This document shows, piece after piece, positions 18,183 through 27,564 of a stretch of 64,000 nucleotides of DNA. How positions within the stretch are numbered: the first letter of the stretch is position 1; each line of letters starts with the position of its first letter. Made by a program: the position numbers and the translations under genes. Origin of the DNA: Thiohalocapsa sp. ML1 (GTDB lineage: Bacteria; Pseudomonadota; Gammaproteobacteria; Chromatiales; Chromatiaceae); NCBI RefSeq assembly GCF_001469165.1, contig NZ_JABX01000002.1, forward strand, positions 1 through 64,000, read 5' to 3'. The notes under the pieces are model-generated. The model ran no database searches and was not told the origin of the DNA. It saw only the letters and a list, made by a program, of their open reading frames with translations.

Positions 18183-18539
18183 TCAGGTGGCCTGGGACAT
18201 GTCTAGGCCGAGCTTCGAATAGGCGGTTCTCATGACCATCAGCACGCTATAGCCCACGACGAGCACGAGCAGGCCGAACAGGTCCACGATGGAGAGATAG
18301 AGCTTGAGATCGGACAGGAAGTAGCCGCCGATCAGTAGCAGCGACGCGAAGGCGCCGTAGAGGGCGTAGAACGGCAGTATGGCGACGCCCATGGACGCGA
18401 GTGCCGGGTCGATCTTTTGCTCACCGCCGTTGGCGGCGGCGCGCTCGCGGGCGGCGATGACCTGCTTGCGATGGTTGATGGCGACGTAGATCAGCCAGGC
18501 GCCGAGCACCAGGCAGACGACTCCGAGGTAATAGCGCAT
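18183..18539 (-). CDS. Small hypothetical membrane protein downstream of crtB
   Basis: A 118-residue protein that I do not recognise. It has three hydrophobic segments: MRYYLGVVCLVLGAWLIYVA (1-20), MGVAILPFYALYGAFASLLLIGGYF (about 50-74) and LSIVDLFGLLVLVVGYSVLMVM (about 82-103). A charged loop (HRKQVIAARERAAANG) lies after the first, suggesting positive-inside topology. It follows crtB by 48 bases on the same strand and is closed by a terminator-like hairpin, so it is probably the last gene of the crtI-crtB transcript. A link to carotenoids or photosynthetic membranes is only positional. Confidence 0.7.
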   Translation of the reverse strand: MRYYLGVVCLVLGAWLIYVAINHRKQVIAARERAAANGGEQKIDPALASMGVAILPFYALYGAFASLLLIGGYFLSDLKLYLSIVDLFGLLVLVVGYSVLMVMRTAYSKLGLDMSQAT

Positions 18540-18587
18540 TGGTCAGCCTCCAGTACGCGTGGCGGGGAGCAGGTCCGCGGCGAGCCC

Positions 18588-19638
<1,051 letters not shown>

Positions 19639-19661
<23 letters not shown>

Positions 19662-21189
19662 CGGGAACCACCTTGTCGAGTACGCGAGCGGTGGAGATGA
19701 CACCCGGCACGCCGGCGCCGGGGTGCGTCCCCGCGCCGACGAAGTACAGGTGCTCCACTTCCTCGCTTTTGTTGTGCGGGCGCAGCCAGGCGCTCTGCCA
19801 GAGCACGGGCTCCAGGCTGAAACCCGCGCCTTTGTAGGAGAGCAGGCGCTCACGGAAATCGATCGGCGTCGTCACCAGCGATGAGACCAGGTTGTCCTTG
19901 AGCCCCGGCAGCACGGTGCGCTCCAGATAGGCCTCGATGGCCTGGCGGTAGGGCTCCGCGCGCTCGGTCCAGTCGGTGTCGCCGTCCAGGTGCGGCACCG
20001 GCGCCAGCGCGTAGAAGGCGTCGCAGCCGGCGGGCGCGACGCTCGGGTCGGTCGCCGTCGGCCGGTGCAGGTAGATGCTAAAGTCGTTCGCCAGGTGCTT
20101 CTTGTGGAAGATGTCGCCAAGCAGCCCGCGGTAGCGCGGCCCCAGCAGAATGCTGTGATGGTGCACGTCCGGATACTGGCGCTTGGTGCCGAAGTACCAG
20201 ACGAAGAGGCCATTGGAATAGCGCGACACGTTCAGCCGCCAGTCCGGCCAGGCGCGGCGCTTGATGCTCGGCAGCAGGTGTTTGTGCGTCCAGGCGAAGT
20301 CGGAGTTGGCGACGACGATGTCCGCCGGGATGTGCGCGCCGTCCTTCAGCAGCACGCCGGTGGCGCGGCGCTCGCGGGTGGTGATCTCCGCGACCTCGGC
20401 GTTCAGCCGTAGCGTGCTGCCCTGGCCCTCGATCAGGCTCACCAGGCCGTCGACGATGGCGCCGGTGCCGCCGATGGCCGAGTGCACGCCCCAGTGCCGC
20501 TCCAGGTAGGAGATGAGCGCATAAATGGAGCTGACCGAGAAGGGATTGCCGCCGATCAGGAGCGGATGGAAGGACAGCGCGGTGCGTAGCCGTTCGTCCT
20601 TCACGTACTTCGACACCATGCCGTATACGCTGCGGTAGCTCTGGAGCTTGAGCATCTTCGGCACGATGCGGGCCATGTCGGTCCAGTGCGTGAAGGGCAC
20701 GTGGCCGAGCTCCACGAAGCCGACCTCGAAGATCTTGCGGCTCTCTTCCAGGTAGCGCTCGTAGCCCGCGACATCGCCCGGCGAGAGCCGGGCCACCTGC
20801 GCGCGCATGGCCGCCGCGTCGCCGTTGGTGTCGAAGGTGGTGCCATCGTCGAAGCGGATGCGATAGAAGGGGTCCATCGGGCGCAGGTCGATGTCGTCGG
20901 CAAAGCGCCGCCCGCACATCTCCCACAGCTCATCAAGCAGGAAGGGCGCGGTGATGATGGTTGGCCCCGCGTCGAACTTGAAGCCGTCCTGCTCGTGCAC
21001 GTAGGCGCGACCGCCCGGCTTGTCCAGCTTCTCCAGCAGCGTGACTCGGTAGCCCCGATAGCCGAGCCGGATGGCCGCCGCCAGCCCGCCGAAGCCGCTG
21101 CCGATGACGACGGCGTGAGGCTTGCCGCCAGTGGCTGCCGCAGCCGCTGCGGGCAAATCGGAGGGTATGCGCGGGGGTGCCGTCGTCAC
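19639..21189 (-). CDS. crtI: Phytoene desaturase CrtI
   Basis: A 516-residue FAD-dependent desaturase that converts phytoene to lycopene or neurosporene, the first coloured carotenoids. The dinucleotide-binding VIGSGFGGLAAAIRLGYRGYRVTLLE is at about residues 28-53, followed by GGRAYVHEQDGFKFDAGPTIITAPFL. The C-terminal bacterial-type desaturase signature YFVGAGTHPGAGVPGVI is complete. A TGT-N12-ACA palindrome lies 18-35 bases upstream of the ATG, which suggests light/oxygen control by a PpsR/CrtJ-type repressor. crtB overlaps the 3' end, so the two are co-translated. This is the typical carotenoid pair of purple bacteria. Confidence 0.96.
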
Positions 21190-21206
21190 GTGTCAACCTA
21201 GCCTGA

Positions 21207-21224
21207 TGTCAAGATTGTTTGACA
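21207..21224 (-). promoter_or_regulatory. Putative PpsR/CrtJ operator upstream of crtI
   Basis: TGTCAAGATTGTTTGACA is a palindrome matching TGT-N12-ACA, the established PpsR/CrtJ box of photosynthesis genes. A TATACT hexamer, a fair -10 element reading toward crtI, lies immediately upstream on the minus strand (21229-21224), so a bound protein would cover the start site. A further TGTCAA half-site is at 21191-21196. Confidence 0.6.
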
Positions 21225-21310
21225 GTATAGCAACCTCGTCGAAGGCTGCACCACCCAAAGAGGTCAGGTTTGGGTTGTTCGACATCAAGAAACGGCCTCC
21301 CGGGGCCGGG

Positions 21311-21407
21311 AATCGAAATCGAAATCGAAATCGAAACCGCAATCCCGCGCGGTGGCGCATTGGAACAAGGGCCGAGGGCCGAGGCTGGCTCCCTTGGCCC
21401 TTGGCCC
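21311..21407. repeat. AATCGA hexamer run and hairpin repeat abutting a stop codon
   Basis: Four AATCGA units occur at 21311-21334. A copy of the GGGCCGAGG hairpin follows at 21369-21407; its last base is adjacent to the stop codon (21408-21410, minus strand) of the giant helicase. Confidence 0.75.
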
Positions 21408-24400
21408 TCACCCCTGCCGCCACCGGATCTCCACCAGCGGCACCTCCCAGTGCGCGCAACGCAGGCTGGCAGCGTAGTCCGGCTCGCTCTGGCTCTGCTC
21501 GCGACGGATCAGCGCGAGGATGCGAATGGCCTCGATCTGCTCGCTGCGCGGCAGCCACTCGGCCGCGGCGCGCTTGGACAGGCGCGCGACGGGGTGGCCT
21601 TCGGGGATGGTGAGCAGGAGTTGGGCGGGCGCGGTGCCGGGGTTGGCGACTTCTTTGTTGTTCGGCCGGCAGGATGCCTGCCCCACCAAGCTGTCGCCGG
21701 CCTGCAGTGCAGCGAGGTGGCGGTGGATGGGCGCCTCCGGCGGCTGGCGACCGGCGTAGCTCAAGTCCAGGTCGGCGAGGGTGAGCTGCGTGTAGCGGCG
21801 GGCCATGATCTGCGCCGGCGGCGGCTCAATGGCGGGCGCGTCGGCGAGCAGCCAGTCGCCGCCGTCGCGCGCCGCGGCGGCCGTGAGCAGCGGCAGGTGC
21901 GGATGGCCGCTGCCGTCGATGCTGCCTTCGATATTGAGCAGCGTCAGCGTCTCCCGCGCGCGGGTCATGCCGACGTAGAGGGTGCGGCGCTCGTCCTCGG
22001 TGGCGTCGGCGTCGCTGCCCCGGCTCCAGCCGCCGTCGGCGATGAGCACGTGCGGAAACTCGAGCCCCTTCGCTGCGTGCAGCGTGGCCAGCAGCACGCC
22101 GTCGCCACCATGCTGCCCGCTTCGCTCGCGCCGCTGCTCGGCGAGGCTTTCCCAGCAGAATTCGGCGATCCGGCGGGCGGGGACGGCCAGTTCTTCCGCG
22201 GCGCGCGCGTTGGATGACTCGGCGTCGTTTACGGCATCCGCACAAGCGACATCGGCGCGGCTGCGGGAGCCGATGCCAAGCTCCGCGCGCCAGTCCCGGA
22301 TCAGCTCCGCCAGCAGTTCCCGCCACGGGCTTGCCGCGCTGGGCAACAGCGCGTCCAGCGCCGCCGGGGTCAGCGGCTCGCGGCCGCGCTCCGCCAGCGC
22401 GGCGAGGAAGGCGTGGACCTCGCGGATGCGATGCAGCGGCAAGGACTCGCCGGCCACGCGCACTGGGATGCCCTGCTCTTCGCAGAGCGCGCGGATGGGC
22501 GCGAGCACGTCGTGCCGGCGGGCGAGCACCGCGCAGTCCCGCCAGGTGCCGCCGCCCTGCTGCCGGAGCGCCTGGAGCCGCGCGACGACGGCCGCGGCCT
22601 GGCAGCCCGCATCGGCCACGCGCAGCAGCAGCACCCGGCCGCGGGTGTGCGGGTCGAGCCGCGCGAAGCGCCCGCCCGGCGGCTGCGACGCCCGGACACG
22701 GTCGATGCGGATAGGCTGATCGGCCTTCATGCGCTCGCGGTTGTGCCTGATGAGCGCATTGGCCGCCGCGATGATGTGCGCGCTGCTGCGGTAGTTCTCG
22801 ACCAGATAGTGCAGCTTGGCGGCGTAGTCGTGCTCGAATCGCCGGATGTACTCGACGCTGGCGCCGCGGAACGCGTAGATGTTCTGGTCGTCGTCGCCGA
22901 CGGCGAGCAGCGTGAGCCTGGCGTCCTCGCCGTCGTGCTCCAGGGTGCGCCCGGCGATGGCGCTCACCAGCCGGTATTGCTCGGCGTCGATGTCCTGGTA
23001 CTCGTCCACCAGGATGTGCCGGTAGCCGGCCAGCAGTTGCTCGCGGGCCGCGTCCGCGGCAACGCCCAACAGCGCCTTTCTGCCCTCCAGCAGGTCCAGC
23101 GCCTCGGTCAGCACGGCGTCGAAGTCCGGGGTGCGGTCGTTGCCGGCGGCCAGGCGCTCGGCATAGGAATGCCCGGTGAGGCGCATCGCGAAGCCGTGGT
23201 AGGTCTGCACCGTCACATGCCGGGCGTCGTCACCCACCAGCGCCGCGAGCCGCCGGCGCAGCGTCAGCGCCGCGCCGCGGTTGAAGCAGAGCACCAGGAT
23301 GCGGTGCGCCGGCACCCGCAGCACCCGCAACAGATAGGCACAGCGATGCACGATGACCCGCGTCTTGCCGGCGCCGGGACCGGCCAGCACCAGGCGGTTG
23401 CCGTCCTCCGGGGCGGCGACGATCTCGGTCTGCGCTGGGTTCCTCAGCGCATCGACGATGCGCGCGAAGGACTCCGCCGTGGTCGCGCGGGTCAGCATCT
23501 CGCGCCTGTCGCCGAAGAAGCGCCGGACGAATTCCTCCTTGCCGAGCGAGAAGTAGCCCGCCACCAGGGCGAGCGCCTGGCGGATCTTCTCGGCGCCGAG
23601 TTGGGCGTAACGGTCCATGACGTGGATCTGGAACACGCGCTCGCCGTAATGCTGCGCGAGCGGCTGATACTGCGCCTTGGTGTAGCGCCGGCCCTTGGCC
23701 TCCGGCAGCAGCCGCACGGTCATGGCGGAGCGGAACACGGCCAGGCCGTGGTGCAGGATGATGGCGCCGTGCTCGTGCAGGAACATGAGCCCGCGGTGCA
23801 CGGCGGCGAGCGGGTCCTGCACCTGGCCGCCGAGCATCAGATCGGCGGCGATGGCGCGGGTCAGCTCGTCGGTGCCGAAGTGGAGCAGCAGATCGGCGCC
23901 GCCCGGGCCGTCCGCCGGCAGCTTCGCGAGCAGGGTGTGGAGCACGCGCTGGGCCACGGCCCGGCGGCGCTCCGCCGTGTCGGTGAGCGTCTGCCAACTG
24001 CGGTGCAGGCGCACCCGGTAGTGGTCGCGGTCGCTCTGCTTGAGGTCGAGGCTGCCGCGGGCGCCGGCCAGGCCGCGGCCGTCGAGCGACAGGCCCTTGA
24101 GCAGCGTGCGCAGGGTCTCGGGGTTGCTGTCGGCGTTGCCCGCGTCCAACAGATGCTGGTTGAGCTGGCGCAGCGACAGCGGCTGCCAGGCGCCGGGCTC
24201 CGCGTCCGGGGCGGCCTCGCGCAGCGCGTCGAGCATGGCGCGCTCCAGCGCCGTGACCCGTTGCAGGATCGACTCCGAGCTGTCGCGCACCTTGTGCCGC
24301 ACGAAGGCGGTGAGCTGCGGTCCCTCGTGCAGCAGCCCGGCGTTGGCCATGTCGTGCAACGTGCGCAGCACGCGCTGCGCCGCGGTCTGGCCCTTGTCCC

Positions 24401-26879
24401 AGGCGGCGCCCGGTTGCTCCTTGCAGGCGGGCAGCAGCGCCAGCTCGTCTGCCGTCAGCGAGTCGTCCGGCGCGGCGTTCAGCAGCGCCTCCAGGATCGC
24501 GAGCCAGCGTGCGCGCTGCGCGGCGGAGAGATTGAGCCCGGCGATCTTGCGCGCCGCGGCGGCCAGATCCGGCACCGCCGGGCGGCCCTGAAAGACGCCG
24601 GTGCGATTGGCGTCGCGCTGCACCAGGCCGGCGCGCTCCAGCCAGGAGATGGCGATGCGCACGCGGGTGTCGGCGTCGTGCGCCTCGGGGTCGAAGCCGA
24701 GCCGAAGATCCTCGTCGCGCAGCAGCTCCGCGGCGCTGACCACCACCTCGCCGTCGCGGTTGCGCTTGGCGCGCCTGAGCCCGCGCAGGATCTCCGCGAT
24801 GTCGCGCTGGGTGAGCTGCGACATGGCCTCCAGGCCGAACTGCGCCTCGATGTCCTGCGGGTCGTAGAGCAGCACGCAGAGCGCGGGAGCGCGGTCGCGC
24901 CCGGCGCGGCCGGCCTCCTGGATGTAGTTCTCCAGCGACGCCGGGACGTCCGCATGAATCACGAGGCGCACGTTCTCCTTGTCCACGCCCATCCCGAAGG
25001 CATTGGTGGCGCAGATGACATGGAGTTCGCCGGCGATGAAGGCGTCTTGGGTGCGCTTCTTGTCCGGGGCGTCGAGCCCGGCGTGGAAGGCCGCCACCGC
25101 CCAGCCTTCCCGTTGCAGCGCCTCCGCCAGCTCCTCGGTGCGCTTGCGCCGCGATGCGTAGACGATGGCCGCGCCGCCGCTGTCGCCCGGTCGTGCCGCG
25201 GGGCTGCCGAGATGCGCGGCGAGGATGGCGTGGATGCGTGCGTCCTTCTCGTGCCGGCCCACGAGCTGTACCTCGAAGGCGAGGTTGTCGCGTTCCACGC
25301 CGCCCTCGAACAGCACCAGCTCCAAGCCCAGCTCGTCGCGAAAGTGGGCCAGGATCTCGGCGGTCACGTCCTGCTTGGCCGTCGCGGTGAAGCAGGCCAC
25401 CGGCGGCACGGGCGTTTGCTGGCGCGCCGCCAGGGTGCGAATGAAGCGGCCGGCGTAGAGATAGTCCGGCCGAAAGTCGTGGCCCCACTTCGAGAAGCAG
25501 TGCGCCTCGTCGAACACCCAGCAGCCGATCTCCCGGCTCGCCAGCATGTCCGCCACGGACCGATTGCGCAGTTGCTCCGGCGACAGGTACAGCATGGCCA
25601 CGTCACCGAGGCGTACCCGCTCCATCACGTCGCCGCGCTCCGGCGGCGTCAGCAGGCCGTACAGCGCCGCCGCGTTGGTGGCGCCGGTCTTGCGCACCAG
25701 GTTGTCCACCTGGTCCTTCATCAGTGCCTGGAGCGGGGAAATCACCACCGTCAGCGTGCCGCGGCGCACATAGCGCACCAGCGCCGGCAACTGAAAGCAC
25801 AGGGACTTGCCGCCGCCGGTGGGCAGGATGGCGAGCAGCGAGCGCCCGGCGATGCCGTCCGTCACCACGGCCTGCTGCAGGCTCGCGCCGTCGGCGGTGG
25901 CCGGCAGCGGGCGGAAGGCATCGAAGCCGAACCAGCGCCGGAGCTGCGTCGGTGGGTCGTGCGCCTCCCGGCACCAGGCGCAGTCGGGCTCGCCGCAGGG
26001 CACCTCGCGCAGCGCCGTCAGCAGGCTCGCCGTGGCCGGAAAGCGCTGCCGCACCCAGGGCGGCAGCACTGAGTTGCCGCCGGCCACCGTCAGCCAGGCC
26101 GCGGCGTAGGCGAGCACCGGGCGCAGCCGGATGTCCGCGATATGGTCCAGGATCAGCTTCGGCGCCGTGGTCGTGCAGGCGCGGCCCCGCCAGCGTGCGA
26201 GCAGCCGGTCGCGCACCGCCGCGACGCCGGGCAGCGTTGGCGCGAACAGCCGGAACACCGCCGCGATGCCGTCGCCGCCGGTGGGGTTGTCGTCCAGCAG
26301 CGTCGCGCCTTGGAAGCAGAAGCGATACACGCCGAGCAGATCTGCGTCGCCCGCCGCCGCGCGCCGCGCCAGCTCTTCGCCCTGCTCGCGCAGCACCTGC
26401 GCCGCGAGCCGGCAGTCCGCCACCGGGTCGGCCAGGCTGTCGCGCACCAGCTTGTAGTTCTTCACCAGCCGGTGATAAGGGTTCTGCGGGAAAGCGAGCG
26501 GAGAGATATAGAGCGTGTCGACGATGGGCCGGCCCAGCAGCGTCAGTGCCGGCGCCAGCGCGCGCAGCGTCGGCAGGTCGTGGCCGAGCAAGTTGTGGCC
26601 GATCACGTAGCGGGCGTCGCCGGCGAAGGCGGTCAGCTCCGCCAGCGCCCGGGCGAGGTCGAAGCGGCCCTCGCGGCGGAGTTCCCGCTCGCCATCCGGC
26701 CCGCAACGCAGTGCGCCGATCTTGTGCACCGCGCCGTCGGCGCCGGTCTCCAAGTCCAACAGCAGCGCCCGGTCGAGGAGCGGCGCGAGCAGGCCGCTTC
26801 CCGGACCGGCGCCCCGGATCGCGCCCGGCGCCTGCAGGACGCCTTCCCGGGCACTGGTCTTGCTGGGTGCTTGCTCCAT
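21408..26879 (-). CDS. DEDD exonuclease-like / RecQ helicase / UvrD-like helicase fusion
   Basis: An 1823-residue three-part protein. Residues 38-165 resemble a DnaQ-type (DEDD) exonuclease: LLDLETG (Asp42, Glu44), IGHNLLGHDLPTL (Asp101) and DPVADCRLA (Asp155). Residues 290-303 hold a Cys cluster (CGEPDCAWC). Residues 330-685 are a superfamily 2 RecQ helicase with ILPTGGGKS (351-359), VFDEAHCFSKWGHDFRPDY, TNAFGMGVDKENVR and QEAGRAGRD (654-662). Residues 700-1150 form a helical bridge. Residues 1155-1650 are a superfamily 1 UvrD/Rep helicase: LAGPGAGKT (1165-1173), ILVDEYQDID, VGDDDQNIYAFRGAS, TLHAAKGLEFPHV and TLYVGMTRARETL. All main helicase motifs look intact. The role is probably DNA repair or defence against foreign DNA (inference). 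It is monocistronic, with a repeat flush against its stop. Confidence 0.9.
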   Translation of the reverse strand: MEQAPSKTSAREGVLQAPGAIRGAGPGSGLLAPLLDRALLLDLETGADGAVHKIGALRCGPDGERELRREGRFDLARALAELTAFAGDARYVIGHNLLGHDLPTLRALAPALTLLGRPIVDTLYISPLAFPQNPYHRLVKNYKLVRDSLADPVADCRLAAQVLREQGEELARRAAAGDADLLGVYRFCFQGATLLDDNPTGGDGIAAVFRLFAPTLPGVAAVRDRLLARWRGRACTTTAPKLILDHIADIRLRPVLAYAAAWLTVAGGNSVLPPWVRQRFPATASLLTALREVPCGEPDCAWCREAHDPPTQLRRWFGFDAFRPLPATADGASLQQAVVTDGIAGRSLLAILPTGGGKSLCFQLPALVRYVRRGTLTVVISPLQALMKDQVDNLVRKTGATNAAALYGLLTPPERGDVMERVRLGDVAMLYLSPEQLRNRSVADMLASREIGCWVFDEAHCFSKWGHDFRPDYLYAGRFIRTLAARQQTPVPPVACFTATAKQDVTAEILAHFRDELGLELVLFEGGVERDNLAFEVQLVGRHEKDARIHAILAAHLGSPAARPGDSGGAAIVYASRRKRTEELAEALQREGWAVAAFHAGLDAPDKKRTQDAFIAGELHVICATNAFGMGVDKENVRLVIHADVPASLENYIQEAGRAGRDRAPALCVLLYDPQDIEAQFGLEAMSQLTQRDIAEILRGLRRAKRNRDGEVVVSAAELLRDEDLRLGFDPEAHDADTRVRIAISWLERAGLVQRDANRTGVFQGRPAVPDLAAAARKIAGLNLSAAQRARWLAILEALLNAAPDDSLTADELALLPACKEQPGAAWDKGQTAAQRVLRTLHDMANAGLLHEGPQLTAFVRHKVRDSSESILQRVTALERAMLDALREAAPDAEPGAWQPLSLRQLNQHLLDAGNADSNPETLRTLLKGLSLDGRGLAGARGSLDLKQSDRDHYRVRLHRSWQTLTDTAERRRAVAQRVLHTLLAKLPADGPGGADLLLHFGTDELTRAIAADLMLGGQVQDPLAAVHRGLMFLHEHGAIILHHGLAVFRSAMTVRLLPEAKGRRYTKAQYQPLAQHYGERVFQIHVMDRYAQLGAEKIRQALALVAGYFSLGKEEFVRRFFGDRREMLTRATTAESFARIVDALRNPAQTEIVAAPEDGNRLVLAGPGAGKTRVIVHRCAYLLRVLRVPAHRILVLCFNRGAALTLRRRLAALVGDDARHVTVQTYHGFAMRLTGHSYAERLAAGNDRTPDFDAVLTEALDLLEGRKALLGVAADAAREQLLAGYRHILVDEYQDIDAEQYRLVSAIAGRTLEHDGEDARLTLLAVGDDDQNIYAFRGASVEYIRRFEHDYAAKLHYLVENYRSSAHIIAAANALIRHNRERMKADQPIRIDRVRASQPPGGRFARLDPHTRGRVLLLRVADAGCQAAAVVARLQALRQQGGGTWRDCAVLARRHDVLAPIRALCEEQGIPVRVAGESLPLHRIREVHAFLAALAERGREPLTPAALDALLPSAASPWRELLAELIRDWRAELGIGSRSRADVACADAVNDAESSNARAAEELAVPARRIAEFCWESLAEQRRERSGQHGGDGVLLATLHAAKGLEFPHVLIADGGWSRGSDADATEDERRTLYVGMTRARETLTLLNIEGSIDGSGHPHLPLLTAAAARDGGDWLLADAPAIEPPPAQIMARRYTQLTLADLDLSYAGRQPPEAPIHRHLAALQAGDSLVGQASCRPNNKEVANPGTAPAQLLLTIPEGHPVARLSKRAAAEWLPRSEQIEAIRILALIRREQSQSEPDYAASLRCAHWEVPLVEIRWRQG
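21668..21690. repeat. REP-like hairpin inside the helicase reading frame
   Basis: GGCAGGATGCCTGCC (21668-21682) followed by CCACCAAG is a compact hairpin of the kind often found between genes. Here it is in frame near the C-terminus of the giant helicase and encodes the odd stretch LVGQASCRP (about residues 1731-1739). Confidence 0.6.
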
Positions 26880-26989
26880 GGCGGAATCATAGGCTGGACG
26901 GACGGGATCTGCGTCATGCGCGGCGCTGCCTGAGTAAGCGCGAAAGCCGCTAAGATGGCGGGGCGGCTTGGCTGCAGCGGGCGCAACCG

Positions 26990-27315
26990 ATGTCTTTTGA
27001 TGAGGGAAAGATAGCCACCGACCTGACCATCGAAATCCTGCGCGAGATCCGTGACGGCATCACGGCGCTGCGCACCGAGGTGTCCGAGCGCATCGAAGGG
27101 CTGCGCGTCGAGTTTGCAGAAGCCTCGATCAGAACACCCAGCGCCTCGACCTGAATAACCAGCGCCTCGAACGGGTTGAGCACGGCCTGAACGACTTGGG
27201 GAAGTTCATGCGCCATATTGCGCTGGAACAGGCGCAGCATCGGGCCAAGCACGAGCGCTTCCACACCCACCACGTCGACCTGCTCGAGGCCGATGTCACG
27301 GACAAATCGAAATTG
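26990..27315 (+). pseudogene. Frameshifted coiled-coil protein gene
   Basis: The ATG at 26990 opens MSFDEGKIATDLTIEILREI, continuing ALRTEVSERIEGLRVEFAEA. The frame then stops at about 27154 after reading the wrong phase. In another frame the coiled coil carries on: LDQNTQRLDLNNQRLERVEH, GLNDLGKFMRHIALEQAQHR and HHVDLLEADVTD up to 27303. The heptad pattern is continuous across the shift, so one base-level frameshift near 27120 explains it. The 3' end runs into an ACACCGCT/AGCGGTGT repeat. I recognise the pattern of small coiled-coil proteins of unknown function but no named family. Confidence 0.7.
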
Positions 27316-27320
27316 TCTGG

Positions 27321-27366
27321 TGACACCGCTCCAGCGGTGTCACCCGTCTCCGGGCGCTCTGCGCCC
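27321..27366. repeat. ACACCGCT palindrome plus GGGCGCTCTGCGCCC hairpin
   Basis: A 22-base perfect palindrome starting TGACACCGCT is followed nine bases later by GGGCGCTCTGCGCCC. The same pair of hairpins occurs at 16303-16349 and, in reverse order, at 36499-36545. Confidence 0.85.
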
Positions 27367-27564
27367 AGAAGCCCCGGCCCCAGCCGCACACCGTCCGTCG
27401 ATGGACGCCCAGATCGAAGCCGCCGCACTTGAGCGGCACCGCAACCAGCGCCGTGGCCACGGAGCGCGGCCACGCCCGAGCGACGCGCGCTCCGCACCCC
27501 GTTGCAGTGTGCGTGCGCGTGCTCTAGGCTCACCGCAACGTTCACCGACCATGAGGTCGATCCG

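Noticed and set aside
22413-26072. A 1219-codon open frame on the plus strand opposite the giant helicase
   Set aside because: It is the antisense shadow of a GC-rich gene: no domain, histidine/arginine/valine-rich composition typical of reverse-complement frames, and the opposite strand carries every helicase motif.
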